DNA from: an uncultured Eubacteriales bacterium
Lineage (GTDB): Bacteria; Bacillota; Clostridia; Tissierellales; Peptoniphilaceae
Assembly: GCA_900540185.1 (NCBI GenBank)
Contig: UQFH01000017.1
Span: forward strand, 1-22,858
Length of the DNA stretch: 22,858 bases
Direction of reading: 5' to 3'
Shown here: positions 14,884 through 22,858 of the stretch, piece by piece
Layout of the letters: the number at the start of each line of letters is the position of its first letter
Numbering within the stretch: position 1 is the stretch's first letter
Position numbers and translations under genes: made by a program
The notes under the pieces: generated by a model
What the model was told of the DNA's origin: nothing
The model's input: the letters and a program-made list of their open reading frames with translations, nothing else
Database searches by the model: none

Positions 14884-14934
14884 GTAGCGGGACGGCATAC
14901 GTTGTGACGTAAGGAACAACGATGTCCTCCCGCC
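14884..14934 (+). repeat. REP-like palindrome R12
   Basis: GTAG (14884-14887), CGGGA with TCCCG (14928-14932), inner CGTTGT/ACAACG. Last REP of the cluster. The preceding bases (AAATCGCAAGCRCCGCC) match those before R7. Confidence 0.82.
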
Positions 14935-15078
14935 CATTTTTGTGTCAATATAATATGTATTATCACCAACAACGCTGTGCCAATACAATATCTCCCCGAC
15001 CTCATTCTTTTTATCACATTCCACCCAACCCATCATTGTGTGTTCATAAAATATTTCTTATATCCATCTCACCCTAAG

Positions 15079-15781
15079 ATTTGTGTGGATATTTTGATGA
15101 GATGCGCCGTAAACTCGATTTTTGATTTCGCAAGTGTGCCAATAAAATATCTCCCCAAAACCCTCCCACCAATCTCCCGCCCACAAATTTGCGAGGAATT
15201 TTCTATGAGAAATGCTTAGCTGAAATATTTTAGTCGCAGCGACGAAAACACGAAATCAGTCGTTTATGCATAAATACTATTTTTTAAACTAATAACCATC
15301 TTATTTGTGTGGATATTTTGATGAGATGCGCCGTAAACTCGATTTTTGATTTCGCAAGTGTGCCAATAAAATATCTCCCAAAACCCTCCCACCAATCTCC
15401 CACCCACAAATTTGCGAGGAATTTTCGATGAGAAATGCTTAGATGAAATATTTTAGGAGTGAGGCATACTGGCAAGTATGTCGCAGCGACGAAAACACGG
15501 AATCAGTCGTTTATGCATAAATACTATTTTTCAAACTAATAACCATCTTATTTGCGTGGATATTTTGATGAGATGCGCCGTAAACTCGATTTTTGATTGC
15601 GCAGGTGTGCCAATAAAATATCTCCCAAAAATCTCACACCTATTTCATCACCTACAAATTTGCGAGGATATTTTGATGAGAAACGTTTAGATGAAATATT
15701 TTAGGAGTGAGACGTACTGGCAAGTACGTTGCAGCGACTAAAATATTGAATCAAGCGTTTATCGCGAAAATAACCGCAAAT
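15079..15781. repeat. Tandem array of C elements (copies 3, 4 and 5)
   Basis: Three units start with TTTGTGTGG or TTTGCGTGG at 15080, 15304 and 15551, with spacings of 224 and 247 bases. Each has a spacer (GATGCGCCGTAAACTCG, later CCAATAAAATATCTCCC) followed by a C element: copy 3 from 15187 (missing the hairpin tip, about 23 bases), copy 4 from 15410, and copy 5 complete at 15658-15781. Copies 3 and 4 have lost the right terminal CGCAAAT and continue into TATGCATAAATACTA. Only copy 5 pairs along its full length. Confidence 0.75.
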
Positions 15782-15854
15782 CCCCCCAACCTATACCCAC
15801 ATCCTCTCCTATTATTACACCTATATTACATTTGTATAAAATTCCAACAAAACA

Positions 15855-15883
15855 TTGACAATCATCCCCAAATGTGGTATCAT
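15855..15883 (+). promoter_or_regulatory. Strong promoter upstream of the large surface protein gene
   Basis: A consensus TTGACA (15855-15860), a 17-base spacer and TATCAT (15878-15883). The transcript would start near 15890, giving a leader of about 350 nt. A second possible start is the extended -10 TGTTATAAT ending near 15944. Confidence 0.72.
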
Positions 15884-16055
15884 AAACTCAACGGGAAATA
15901 TGGATTATGTGTGCCACCCGCACGGGAAGAACTCGTGTTATAATCCTGAAAATTCCGGCTAATTTCATATGCTTCTTTTTTCGACCACATTAAAAGTTCG
16001 ACCCATAACTGTCAGAAAAACGAAAAGTGTGTGAAAGATGCGAAATAGAGTAATA

Positions 16056-16086
16056 AGACGAAGGGAAACTCCGAAACCCGAAGTCT
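16056..16086 (+). ncRNA. Structured leader hairpin with symmetric GAA/GAA internal loop
   Basis: AGAC (16056-16059) pairs with GTCT (16083-16086), and GGG (16063-16065) with CCC (16077-16079). The two GAA triplets between the stems face each other and could form tandem sheared G-A pairs. It sits 15 bases before the leader terminator. I could not match it to a known riboswitch class. Confidence 0.4.
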
Positions 16087-16100
16087 AGCAATTATTCAAG

Positions 16101-16127
16101 CGAGTTGGTGGCACGACTCGTTTTTTT
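16101..16127 (+). terminator. Intrinsic terminator inside the leader of the surface protein gene
   Basis: CGAGTTG (16101-16107) pairs with CGACTCG (16114-16120), loop GTGGCA, followed by seven T. It lies about 240 nt after the predicted start and 115 nt before the ATG, with no second promoter obvious after it, so it could be an attenuator or the end of a small RNA. Confidence 0.7.
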
Positions 16128-16146
16128 ATTATAAAAATGGGTAAAT

Positions 16147-16195
16147 AAGAATCGGGGGTGGCACTTTGGATTCTTAAAATGTGGCGACTTCCACA
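16147..16195 (+). promoter_or_regulatory. Two leader hairpins sharing a GGTGGCAC-like loop
   Basis: AAGAATC (16147-16153) pairs with GATTCTT (16169-16175) around a loop containing GGTGGCAC, the same eight bases found in the preceding terminator hairpin. TGTGG (16180-16184) then pairs with CCACA (16191-16195). No T-run follows. Function unknown. Confidence 0.4.
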
Positions 16196-16242
16196 CAAAA
16201 CAAAGTCAATAAAACTTTTTTGAAAAAAGAAAGGAGAATATT

Positions 16243-19200
16243 ATGCAAAATGCAAAGAAAAATTATTTGCGAAGCATATTGTCGATAGTTACGGCATTTT
16301 TAATGATTGTAGCATTGATACCGACAAATGTATTTGCAGAGACCTATGTAGAAGACGGTCAAGAAAAAACTACCGACTGGTCTCAAGCCGGTAGAGAAAA
16401 AGACGATGAAGTAAAGGGAAGCTGGGCACTTTCAAGTAAAAATAGACTTGTACAAGTAAGTGCTTCAGACCCAATAAAGACACCGGACATCAATTATGTA
16501 GGTACCTATACAAATACCGAAGGTAGAGAAGTAGTAAGATTTACATTCAGTGCTAAAGTTGCTTCTGCCAACCAATGGGATAAGCTTGTTGTTAAACTTC
16601 CAAAAGAATTAGACGACATAGCTGACCATCAACACGTATTTAGAGGAATTTTAAAAGGAACATCCGATGTTTATGGTTATCACGACAGAGGTGACGTAAA
16701 CCATATAGGCGAACAATATAATCAATATAAGGCTGTTCCGGATCCTTTAAACTGGATTCTCGGCGGAGGTAAAAACACCTATGCTTTTGATTTATTACAA
16801 AATGGTTCTATGGTACCGGGTTCTCAAGTACTTCCTATTGATGTAGTTTTAAAAGAAGGTAAATCCATTAAAAACATTAATAAAGACCTTGTCATTCAAG
16901 CAAGATTAATGGACAAAAACTATGAACGGGTATACATGAGAGCTGGGGAAAAGTCTAATGACTACATGCAATACACCATGACAACAATTATACCTCATGA
17001 AAAGAATTATGAAGTCTACCTAACAAAAGACTTAAGTGCGCAAATTCCTTCAACAGGTATGTTAGGAAATACTAACCAGTTTTTCTCCACAGTATCATCC
17101 ACTAAGTTTGATATTGCCAATGGTTACCTTGAAGTCTACTATAGACAATTCAAAGGAACGACTGGTAGCGGTTATGCTTTAAGGCAAGCGGTAGAATCTG
17201 GTTTCTATGATTTATTGGAAGAAAGAGGTGGCATGGTAGGAGAAGTATTCCTACTTGGAGCAGATGCCAACGTATATCCTTTATTTGGAGATAGAAGTAC
17301 TGGTGAACCTAACGATAGATCTAAAATTCAATTTAAAAAATCTGACATACAAAAAAGTGTAGATGGAAAAATTGGATTCTTACAAATAGCCGGCAACGAA
17401 TGGGACGATAGCTTAGAATATCAAAATGGCATTGTTACTAAGAAATCATCCAACGTAGACTCTAAAAGAGCCATTCTAGGTACAGCGAATACAGACGGTA
17501 ACGCCGGTATATACACTGTTGTAAGATATTTTATTAATAAGGATGATCTTATTAAGCTTATAAAAGATAACGGCTTAAAATCCTATGTATTTAGAACAAG
17601 TATCTTGCGTGAAAATAAAGATCACAGATTTGGTGGACCTGCCTATCCAAAAGTAGACTCATATACTGATTATAATTTCCAATTGGATAAAGATATAGAT
17701 TTAAAAAGAGGAACAGAAGTTAAATTCTCATTTGACCAACCACAATATAAAAAAGTAGGGACTTACAGAGCTATAAGACCACAAATTACAGTGGGAGACG
17801 AAAATTATAATATGACCTTTGGTTCTTCTGCGAATTTGAGTGATGACGGAACTGAACTTATATGGACTGTACCATTTGATATTAAATTAAAAGCAAATGA
17901 AAGATTTAAATTAACATCACTTGACCAAACTATGAAAGCGAGAGCAACAACAGCAAGTGTAGACTTTGGTGGTGGAAATATTTTATATGCCAATGCAGTA
18001 CAAAACAAACTACCAATAGAAATGAATCGTTCTGCATCTCTTACAGGAGCAATACTAACATCTACACTTGAAAAACCAAATGTTGATGAAATATTCACAG
18101 ATTCAACACATATTACAGGTCACTCTTTCTTTGATGGAGCAGAAGTAACCATCTACCATTTTGATGAAAATGGAAAAGAAGTACAACAAACTATATCTGC
18201 TGTAGGTGCTACAAGTAATCCGGACAAGTTTGATTATTCTACAATCTTAACAAAAGCAAAATATGTTAACGGCGAAGAATATGATGCCTTTGGCTTTGAT
18301 ACAGATAAACCAAACCAAGGTGGAGTAATCCAAGGTAAGAAAAAGTTTGATGACTTCAAGATGCCTAAGCTTGAAAGAGATATGCCAATTAGAGTAGATA
18401 ACCTTGATACATTATCATCATTTATTGACTCTAAGGACGTAGTGGAACAAGTTCAAACCAAGGTTCACTTTGACCTTAATGGACAAACATCCAAGGAAAA
18501 TAAAGAAGTGATTGATAAGATCGCTCCACTAAGTAAGGAATACAAATACGATCCGGAAACCGGAAAAGCTAATGCAAATTATGTTCCATCAGGTTTTGAA
18601 GGCGACAATGTTAAATATGTTGACGAAAACAAAAAAACAATTGATGTAGATGGCAGAACTTATCAAAATGTTGCTAACCACGATGGGTTAGAATATGATT
18701 TACAAAAGCCAGACCAAAAAGAAGCTTTCTTAAAGAGACAAATGCCAACTAAAGATGAAGTAAATGTACCACAAGATAAGAGAATCTTAGGTTGGACAAC
18801 AACTAAATTAGAAGACACAGCTGCAAAAACAGCAATTGAACAATTTAATGAAATTAAAGATGCTAATAGAATTATAAAAGGTGTTGAAGATTGGGCAAAA
18901 GCAGATGCTAACGAAAATTACATCTTCGATGCAAAATCTCCAATCGACAAAGAAAGAACAGTTTATGCAGTTTATGGCGAAGGTATTAACATTGTCCTTC
19001 ACTCAAATAACACTGCTGATCCTAAAGATGAAACAACGATAACAATTCCTATAACTGTTTCTGATATTGACAACACAAATTACATTATAGACACTGTAAC
19101 AAGTCCAACTCTTTCTAATATGAAAGGTAGTCTTATTATTAAAGAACTTCCAAAAGTTCCGGTAACAGGAGAAAATACTGAAATTGCTAAGATTACAGAT

Positions 19201-21444
19201 GCAAAGGCAAAACTTTTCAATAAACCTAACCATTCATTCCTTGGCTGGACTTTTTATAGATTTGATAACGACCCACAAACATCAGATTTAATTGCCGGTC
19301 AAAACAATGAAAGAATTGGTCATTTAATCAATGGTGTAGTTGCAAATGGAACAAAGAGAATTCCAAAAAGAACAGAATGGATCAAAGATATAACAGGAAA
19401 TCAAAACAAATATACAAGATATATTCCAAATACTTTCTCTGTAGCTTTAAGAGCACAAGATGTTCCAAGCAAAGACAATAATGACGGAGCAGGAGCATAT
19501 CAAATTTTCTTAGATGCAATTGACGAAGGTAAAGACCTTCACTTATATGCAAACTACAGACCATTCTTTGATGTAAAAGTTTATCCTTCTTATAAGAATA
19601 TTGATAAGACAGCAGATGCAAGTCATCAATATGGAAAGTATGAAGATACAGTTGAAGAAGCTAAAAAACATGCTGTAAACGTAGGATTGCTGCACAGAAC
19701 GGCTGTAACTAATTTTGGTACACCAACAGTTCATCAAAACGCTAACTACTATCCACTAGAAGGTGGAGAAAAATCATTAAAACAATGGGATGGTAAATCA
19801 ACTGATGCTTTAGTTTGGAAACTTCCGGGTTTTGATGAATTAGGACAAAGAAAATCTTATGTATCAGTGATAGTTACAGATGATAAAAAAGACGCTTATG
19901 CAAACTTTAGATCACCAGACTGGGACGAATTAGGAGCAAAAACTTATATTAGACTTCAAGATGCAACTGCTACACAAGACCCTAATGCACCTAAAAATTT
20001 ACACGAAAATGCAGGTAACCCATATGGCGATCCGGTAGCAAAAGATCAAACATTTACAGCAGGTGTAGATGCCTTTACATCTGCAACTTCAAGAAAAGCA
20101 CTTGAAACAACTGGAGAGGATAAAGAAGTAATTGGATATGAAATTTGGAACACATCGACTCCTCTTGAAGTCCTAAAACCAGTATTTGACAATGTTTATG
20201 ATGACGAAACAGAAGCAAAACTACACTGGACAGATGCTGAAAAGAATGCAAATATAGAAAAGATTATATTAAAAGTTGCTGACGGTGCCGAAACGACTCT
20301 TGTAAAACAAAATGATGGAACCTATACAGACGGAACCATAACAGCCACTCCTAATGGCGATAGACTTGTATTAAGTCAACTTGACTTAAAAGGAAAAGCA
20401 GGACAAGACATCGTAGCTAAATATGTAGTAGATAAGAATGGAACAGAAGTTACAGGTCCTGAAGGAAGAAAAACAATAAACAAGAGAGAAAAAGCTGCAC
20501 CTGTTACTGAAATGAAGCAAATTCATAATGACACTGATGGGAAATCAAAGATTGAATTTACAGTTCCAGACCCAGTTTTAAATAAACCAACAAAAGGCAC
20601 AGTTTATACTGCACAAAAATGGGATGAAACTGAAGGTAAATGGATTGATTTAGGAAAAGTAACTCTTGATTCTGACAACGATAAGGGAACACAAAAAGAA
20701 ATTACTTTAGATGGCGATGTAAAAGACGGCGACATCGTAAGAATTAAAACTGAGCAAGCAAATCTTCTTCCTAACGATTCAACAGGAACAGGCGATGCAA
20801 ATTACACACCACAAGACGGCGATGAAAATCGTAAGTATGTAAAAATTGATAGAGCAGCTCCTGAAGCAAATGTAAAAGCAAAGGACGAAGCATTTAGAAG
20901 GTTCATCGACCTTGAAGGAACTATAAATGAAATTCCAGATGGAAGAAAAGTTAAGATCATAATTAATTATAAAGACGGTACACCTGCTATAGAAATTCTA
21001 AAAGAAATTACAGTGGAAAATAAAGAAAATATAATCAAAGATCTTAACACTACCCTAAGGAAGGGAATTGAAGAAGGAAATATTCCTGAAATTAAGATAA
21101 TAGCAGTTGATAAATTTGGAAATAGTAAAGATTCAACAGTTGATTACACAGAATCTTATCAACTAAAAGTTTTAATTACTGGCGAAAGAGCCGGCAAGAA
21201 ATTTGTAAAAGTTTCAGCAGATAAAGATGGCGCAGATATAACTATTAAAGTTATGAATGGTGAAAATGAAGTAGCAAGCGGAACAGCAAAAGTTGGACAA
21301 GCTGACCAATTTGTAAAATTAACATTCAAAAAGGATGGAGAAGACTATAGACTACAAAAAGGCGATGAACTTGTTATATCAGGTACAGCAACTGTAGACG
21401 GAAAGACTTATACTTCAAATCCATACAAGAGAGCTATTAAATAG
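16243..21444 (+). CDS. Large secreted surface protein (1733 aa) with InlB-like repeats
   Basis: A signal peptide covers residues 1-32 (basic NAKKNYLR, hydrophobic core, cleavage after VFA). Residues 35 to about 700 are beta-rich and adhesin-like, without a family I can name. About 742-910 and 915-1110 look like two distant InlB B-repeat/Flg_new-type units: each has an FDLNG- or VLHSN-type opening strand, a GW pair (ILGWTT near 848, FLGWTF near 998) and a closing YAVYGEG or YANYRPF. From about 1330 several Ig-like beta modules follow, with DRAAPEANVKAKDEAFRRF near 1540. No LPXTG motif, SLH domain, choline-binding repeat or C-terminal membrane segment is present, so the mode of attachment is unclear. 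AAGGAG at 16231-16236 supports the start. Codons are richer in ACA, CCA and GCA and poorer in CG-containing triplets than in the ung operon. Confidence 0.85.
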   Translation: MQNAKKNYLRSILSIVTAFLMIVALIPTNVFAETYVEDGQEKTTDWSQAGREKDDEVKGSWALSSKNRLVQVSASDPIKTPDINYVGTYTNTEGREVVRFTFSAKVASANQWDKLVVKLPKELDDIADHQHVFRGILKGTSDVYGYHDRGDVNHIGEQYNQYKAVPDPLNWILGGGKNTYAFDLLQNGSMVPGSQVLPIDVVLKEGKSIKNINKDLVIQARLMDKNYERVYMRAGEKSNDYMQYTMTTIIPHEKNYEVYLTKDLSAQIPSTGMLGNTNQFFSTVSSTKFDIANGYLEVYYRQFKGTTGSGYALRQAVESGFYDLLEERGGMVGEVFLLGADANVYPLFGDRSTGEPNDRSKIQFKKSDIQKSVDGKIGFLQIAGNEWDDSLEYQNGIVTKKSSNVDSKRAILGTANTDGNAGIYTVVRYFINKDDLIKLIKDNGLKSYVFRTSILRENKDHRFGGPAYPKVDSYTDYNFQLDKDIDLKRGTEVKFSFDQPQYKKVGTYRAIRPQITVGDENYNMTFGSSANLSDDGTELIWTVPFDIKLKANERFKLTSLDQTMKARATTASVDFGGGNILYANAVQNKLPIEMNRSASLTGAILTSTLEKPNVDEIFTDSTHITGHSFFDGAEVTIYHFDENGKEVQQTISAVGATSNPDKFDYSTILTKAKYVNGEEYDAFGFDTDKPNQGGVIQGKKKFDDFKMPKLERDMPIRVDNLDTLSSFIDSKDVVEQVQTKVHFDLNGQTSKENKEVIDKIAPLSKEYKYDPETGKANANYVPSGFEGDNVKYVDENKKTIDVDGRTYQNVANHDGLEYDLQKPDQKEAFLKRQMPTKDEVNVPQDKRILGWTTTKLEDTAAKTAIEQFNEIKDANRIIKGVEDWAKADANENYIFDAKSPIDKERTVYAVYGEGINIVLHSNNTADPKDETTITIPITVSDIDNTNYIIDTVTSPTLSNMKGSLIIKELPKVPVTGENTEIAKITDAKAKLFNKPNHSFLGWTFYRFDNDPQTSDLIAGQNNERIGHLINGVVANGTKRIPKRTEWIKDITGNQNKYTRYIPNTFSVALRAQDVPSKDNNDGAGAYQIFLDAIDEGKDLHLYANYRPFFDVKVYPSYKNIDKTADASHQYGKYEDTVEEAKKHAVNVGLLHRTAVTNFGTPTVHQNANYYPLEGGEKSLKQWDGKSTDALVWKLPGFDELGQRKSYVSVIVTDDKKDAYANFRSPDWDELGAKTYIRLQDATATQDPNAPKNLHENAGNPYGDPVAKDQTFTAGVDAFTSATSRKALETTGEDKEVIGYEIWNTSTPLEVLKPVFDNVYDDETEAKLHWTDAEKNANIEKIILKVADGAETTLVKQNDGTYTDGTITATPNGDRLVLSQLDLKGKAGQDIVAKYVVDKNGTEVTGPEGRKTINKREKAAPVTEMKQIHNDTDGKSKIEFTVPDPVLNKPTKGTVYTAQKWDETEGKWIDLGKVTLDSDNDKGTQKEITLDGDVKDGDIVRIKTEQANLLPNDSTGTGDANYTPQDGDENRKYVKIDRAAPEANVKAKDEAFRRFIDLEGTINEIPDGRKVKIIINYKDGTPAIEILKEITVENKENIIKDLNTTLRKGIEEGNIPEIKIIAVDKFGNSKDSTVDYTESYQLKVLITGERAGKKFVKVSADKDGADITIKVMNGENEVASGTAKVGQADQFVKLTFKKDGEDYRLQKGDELVISGTATVDGKTYTSNPYKRAIK

Positions 21445-21468
21445 CGATAAACGGTCGTAGATTATTTT

Positions 21469-21500
21469 GGTGAAAGGCAGTTAAAAAATTGCCTTTCGCC
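21469..21500 (+). terminator. Hairpin between the two surface protein genes
   Basis: GGTGAAAGGCA (21469-21479) pairs with TGCCTTTCGCC (21490-21500), eleven pairs with one G-T. TAATAATAAA follows in place of a T-run, so it may be a weak terminator or an mRNA stabiliser in a two-gene operon. Confidence 0.45.
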
Positions 21501-21543
21501 TAATAATAAAATTCAGAGAAATTATATTAGAAAGGAACTAAAC

Positions 21544-22858
21544 ATGGACAAATCAAAAAGAATTCTCTCTATAATTTTGTCGATATTCATGCTTTTTTCA
21601 ATTGTTAATCCGGCAAGCCTTGTTGCAGCGGATGAAACAAAACCGGTCAAAAGCACTGAAATAATCGGCGAAAGAGTAGGAGATAAAGAAGTATTTACTT
21701 TTGATTTAAGTAAACTAATTAAAAAAGAATCCGGAGCTCGCTTGAGCATAAAGGCAATGCTTGCGAAAGCAACTCGTAGAGTACCGGGTCAATATGACAC
21801 AACAGTAAATATTAAAACTACTGGTTTAAATGGAAAAGAATTCGATTGGGACGCACTTCCTAACAAACAATTTAAACTTATAGCTAAGTGGGAAACTACA
21901 GATGATCAAAAGCATGAAAAAGAAATTGGAACAATCACAAAAGCAGGTGCAACTACTTACAATGTAGGTTGGCCGGTTGATGGAACTATGAAAGGCAATG
22001 CCTCAATAGAAACCGATTATAATCAAAATATAGAAGTTCGTGTAGTTGATATTTATGTATCATCCACAGGAGGAGCAGGTAAGTTAGTTTTTGATATTTC
22101 ACTAAAAGAACTTGCAGAATCCAGAGCAAAAGTAGAATATGTTGATCCGTACGGAAGACCATTGACAGACACAAATGATTATCCTGCATCTACAGACAAG
22201 ATGCCAAAAGTAACAGCTGATGAACTTACTGATGTTGAAATAGAATTACCGAAAAAAGATGAACAAATCAACATGAGATCTTCAGATGACATCGACGATG
22301 ATGAACTAAATGAAGCAGCAAATGGTTTAACTTATAAAGTTGATAATAAAACAACTAGCAATACAGTAACAATTGGCGAAAAAGAATACAAACTTGATAT
22401 ATCACAACAAAGTGCAAAAGAAATTGCAACAATCAAAATGGTATATCAAAAAGATGTAGTCGTCCCACCAATTGATGATGATGGAAACCCTGTAAAACCT
22501 GCAGATGGATATGTACGTTTGACATTTGACGCAAATGAAAACAAACAAGACGGTATCAAAGGAACCCACAACAATGGTTTATATGCAGGCAAGCAAAAAT
22601 CATATATTGACGTGAAAAAAGGCGTTAATTATGATAATACTAACCTACAAGCTGCAATCAAAGAATTGGCAACAACAGGAACAAAAGTTGTAGGCACAGA
22701 AACAAAAGAATATGCACAAGATACAAAAAATCCATGGACACCAGCAGTTCCAACAGATGAAACAACAGTAGCGCAAGCAACTTATAATGCACAATACACA
22801 AAATCAAAAGCAGATCAAGTAACAGAACTAGGTGGCTTAAAAGCAAAAGACATTGCAG
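21544..22858 (+). CDS. Second secreted surface protein, 3' end outside the window
   Basis: The frame is open from the ATG at 21544 to the window edge (438 codons seen). AGAAAGGA lies about seven bases upstream. The signal peptide spans residues 1-29 (KSKR, hydrophobic core, cleavage near LVAA|DE). The next 200 residues resemble an N-terminal adhesive region. DGYVRLTFDANENKQDG near 321-337, a VKKG segment, then WTPAVP and YNAQYTKSKADQ near 400-424 fit a repeat module found in many surface proteins of Peptoniphilus, Anaerococcus and Finegoldia (InlB-like fold, recalled from family knowledge). More copies and a wall anchor could follow beyond the window. It has the same base composition as its neighbour and is probably functionally linked or cotranscribed. 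Confidence 0.82.
   Translation, partial: MDKSKRILSIILSIFMLFSIVNPASLVAADETKPVKSTEIIGERVGDKEVFTFDLSKLIKKESGARLSIKAMLAKATRRVPGQYDTTVNIKTTGLNGKEFDWDALPNKQFKLIAKWETTDDQKHEKEIGTITKAGATTYNVGWPVDGTMKGNASIETDYNQNIEVRVVDIYVSSTGGAGKLVFDISLKELAESRAKVEYVDPYGRPLTDTNDYPASTDKMPKVTADELTDVEIELPKKDEQINMRSSDDIDDDELNEAANGLTYKVDNKTTSNTVTIGEKEYKLDISQQSAKEIATIKMVYQKDVVVPPIDDDGNPVKPADGYVRLTFDANENKQDGIKGTHNNGLYAGKQKSYIDVKKGVNYDNTNLQAAIKELATTGTKVVGTETKEYAQDTKNPWTPAVPTDETTVAQATYNAQYTKSKADQVTELGGLKAKDIA

Noticed and set aside
16050..16127. T-box leader, because of GGTGGCAC before a T-run
   Set aside because: The motif lies in the terminator loop, not in an antiterminator with a competing helix, and stem I landmarks are missing; the downstream gene is not amino-acid related.
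676..22858. tRNA, rRNA or prophage genes
   Set aside because: No cloverleaf, ribosomal RNA stretch or phage structural gene was recognised on either strand.

Overview
The window looks like a chromosomal piece of a low-to-moderate GC anaerobic Firmicute. A Tissierellia/Peptoniphilaceae-type coccus is my best guess, from the ung...tmk-pstA-holB-ricT gene order, A/G-rich Shine-Dalgarno sites, AGA arginine codons and two secreted proteins whose repeat modules resemble those of Peptoniphilus/Anaerococcus/Finegoldia surface proteins. The genus is inference only.

Layout. (1) 1-675: a mosaic of small repeats. (2) 676-2026, minus strand: a YitT-family membrane protein and a small flavin-reductase-like protein, read from a promoter that sits back to back with the promoter of the next operon. 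(3) 2126-7870, plus strand: one tightly packed housekeeping operon, ung / alpha-beta hydrolase / SLH-domain protein / tmk / pstA (darA) / holB / ricT / DUF4298, closed by a strong terminator. (4) 7955-8860 radical SAM protein, convergent with a MATE transporter (8874-10223) through a shared terminator. The MATE gene seems to use an ATT start. (5) 10270-11639 repeat mosaic, then a SAM methyltransferase (11640-12359). (6) 12360-15850: about 3.5 kb of repeats around a single complete gene, a REP-associated tyrosine transposase (RAYT, 12744-13229) with its own promoter, ribosome binding site and terminator. (7) 15855-22858: a strong promoter, a roughly 350-nt structured leader with an internal terminator, a 1733-residue secreted protein and the start of a second secreted protein cut off by the window end.

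The main discovery is the repeat system. Fourteen palindromes share the hallmark of REP elements, a GTAG tetranucleotide at the 5' foot of an imperfect hairpin, and sit on both sides of the RAYT gene. The stem next to GTAG differs between copies but keeps its pairing (CGGGA/TCCCG, CGCGA/TCGCG, CGTCGGG/CCCGACG and, on the other strand, CGGCGA/TCGCCG), while the 3' flank starting CCCATTTTTGTGTA is nearly constant in the twelve plus-strand copies. The inner part of the hairpin is exchanged like a cassette. A second, unrelated family (called C here) is a 123-124 bp full-length hairpin bounded by ATTTGCG/CGCAAAT, again with compensatory changes. A third (called E) is a 119-121 bp unit found twice in opposite orientation; one copy is cleanly inserted in a C element, which proves that E has moved. 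Together these suggest a RAYT/REP system in a Gram-positive lineage, with other small non-autonomous elements layered on it.
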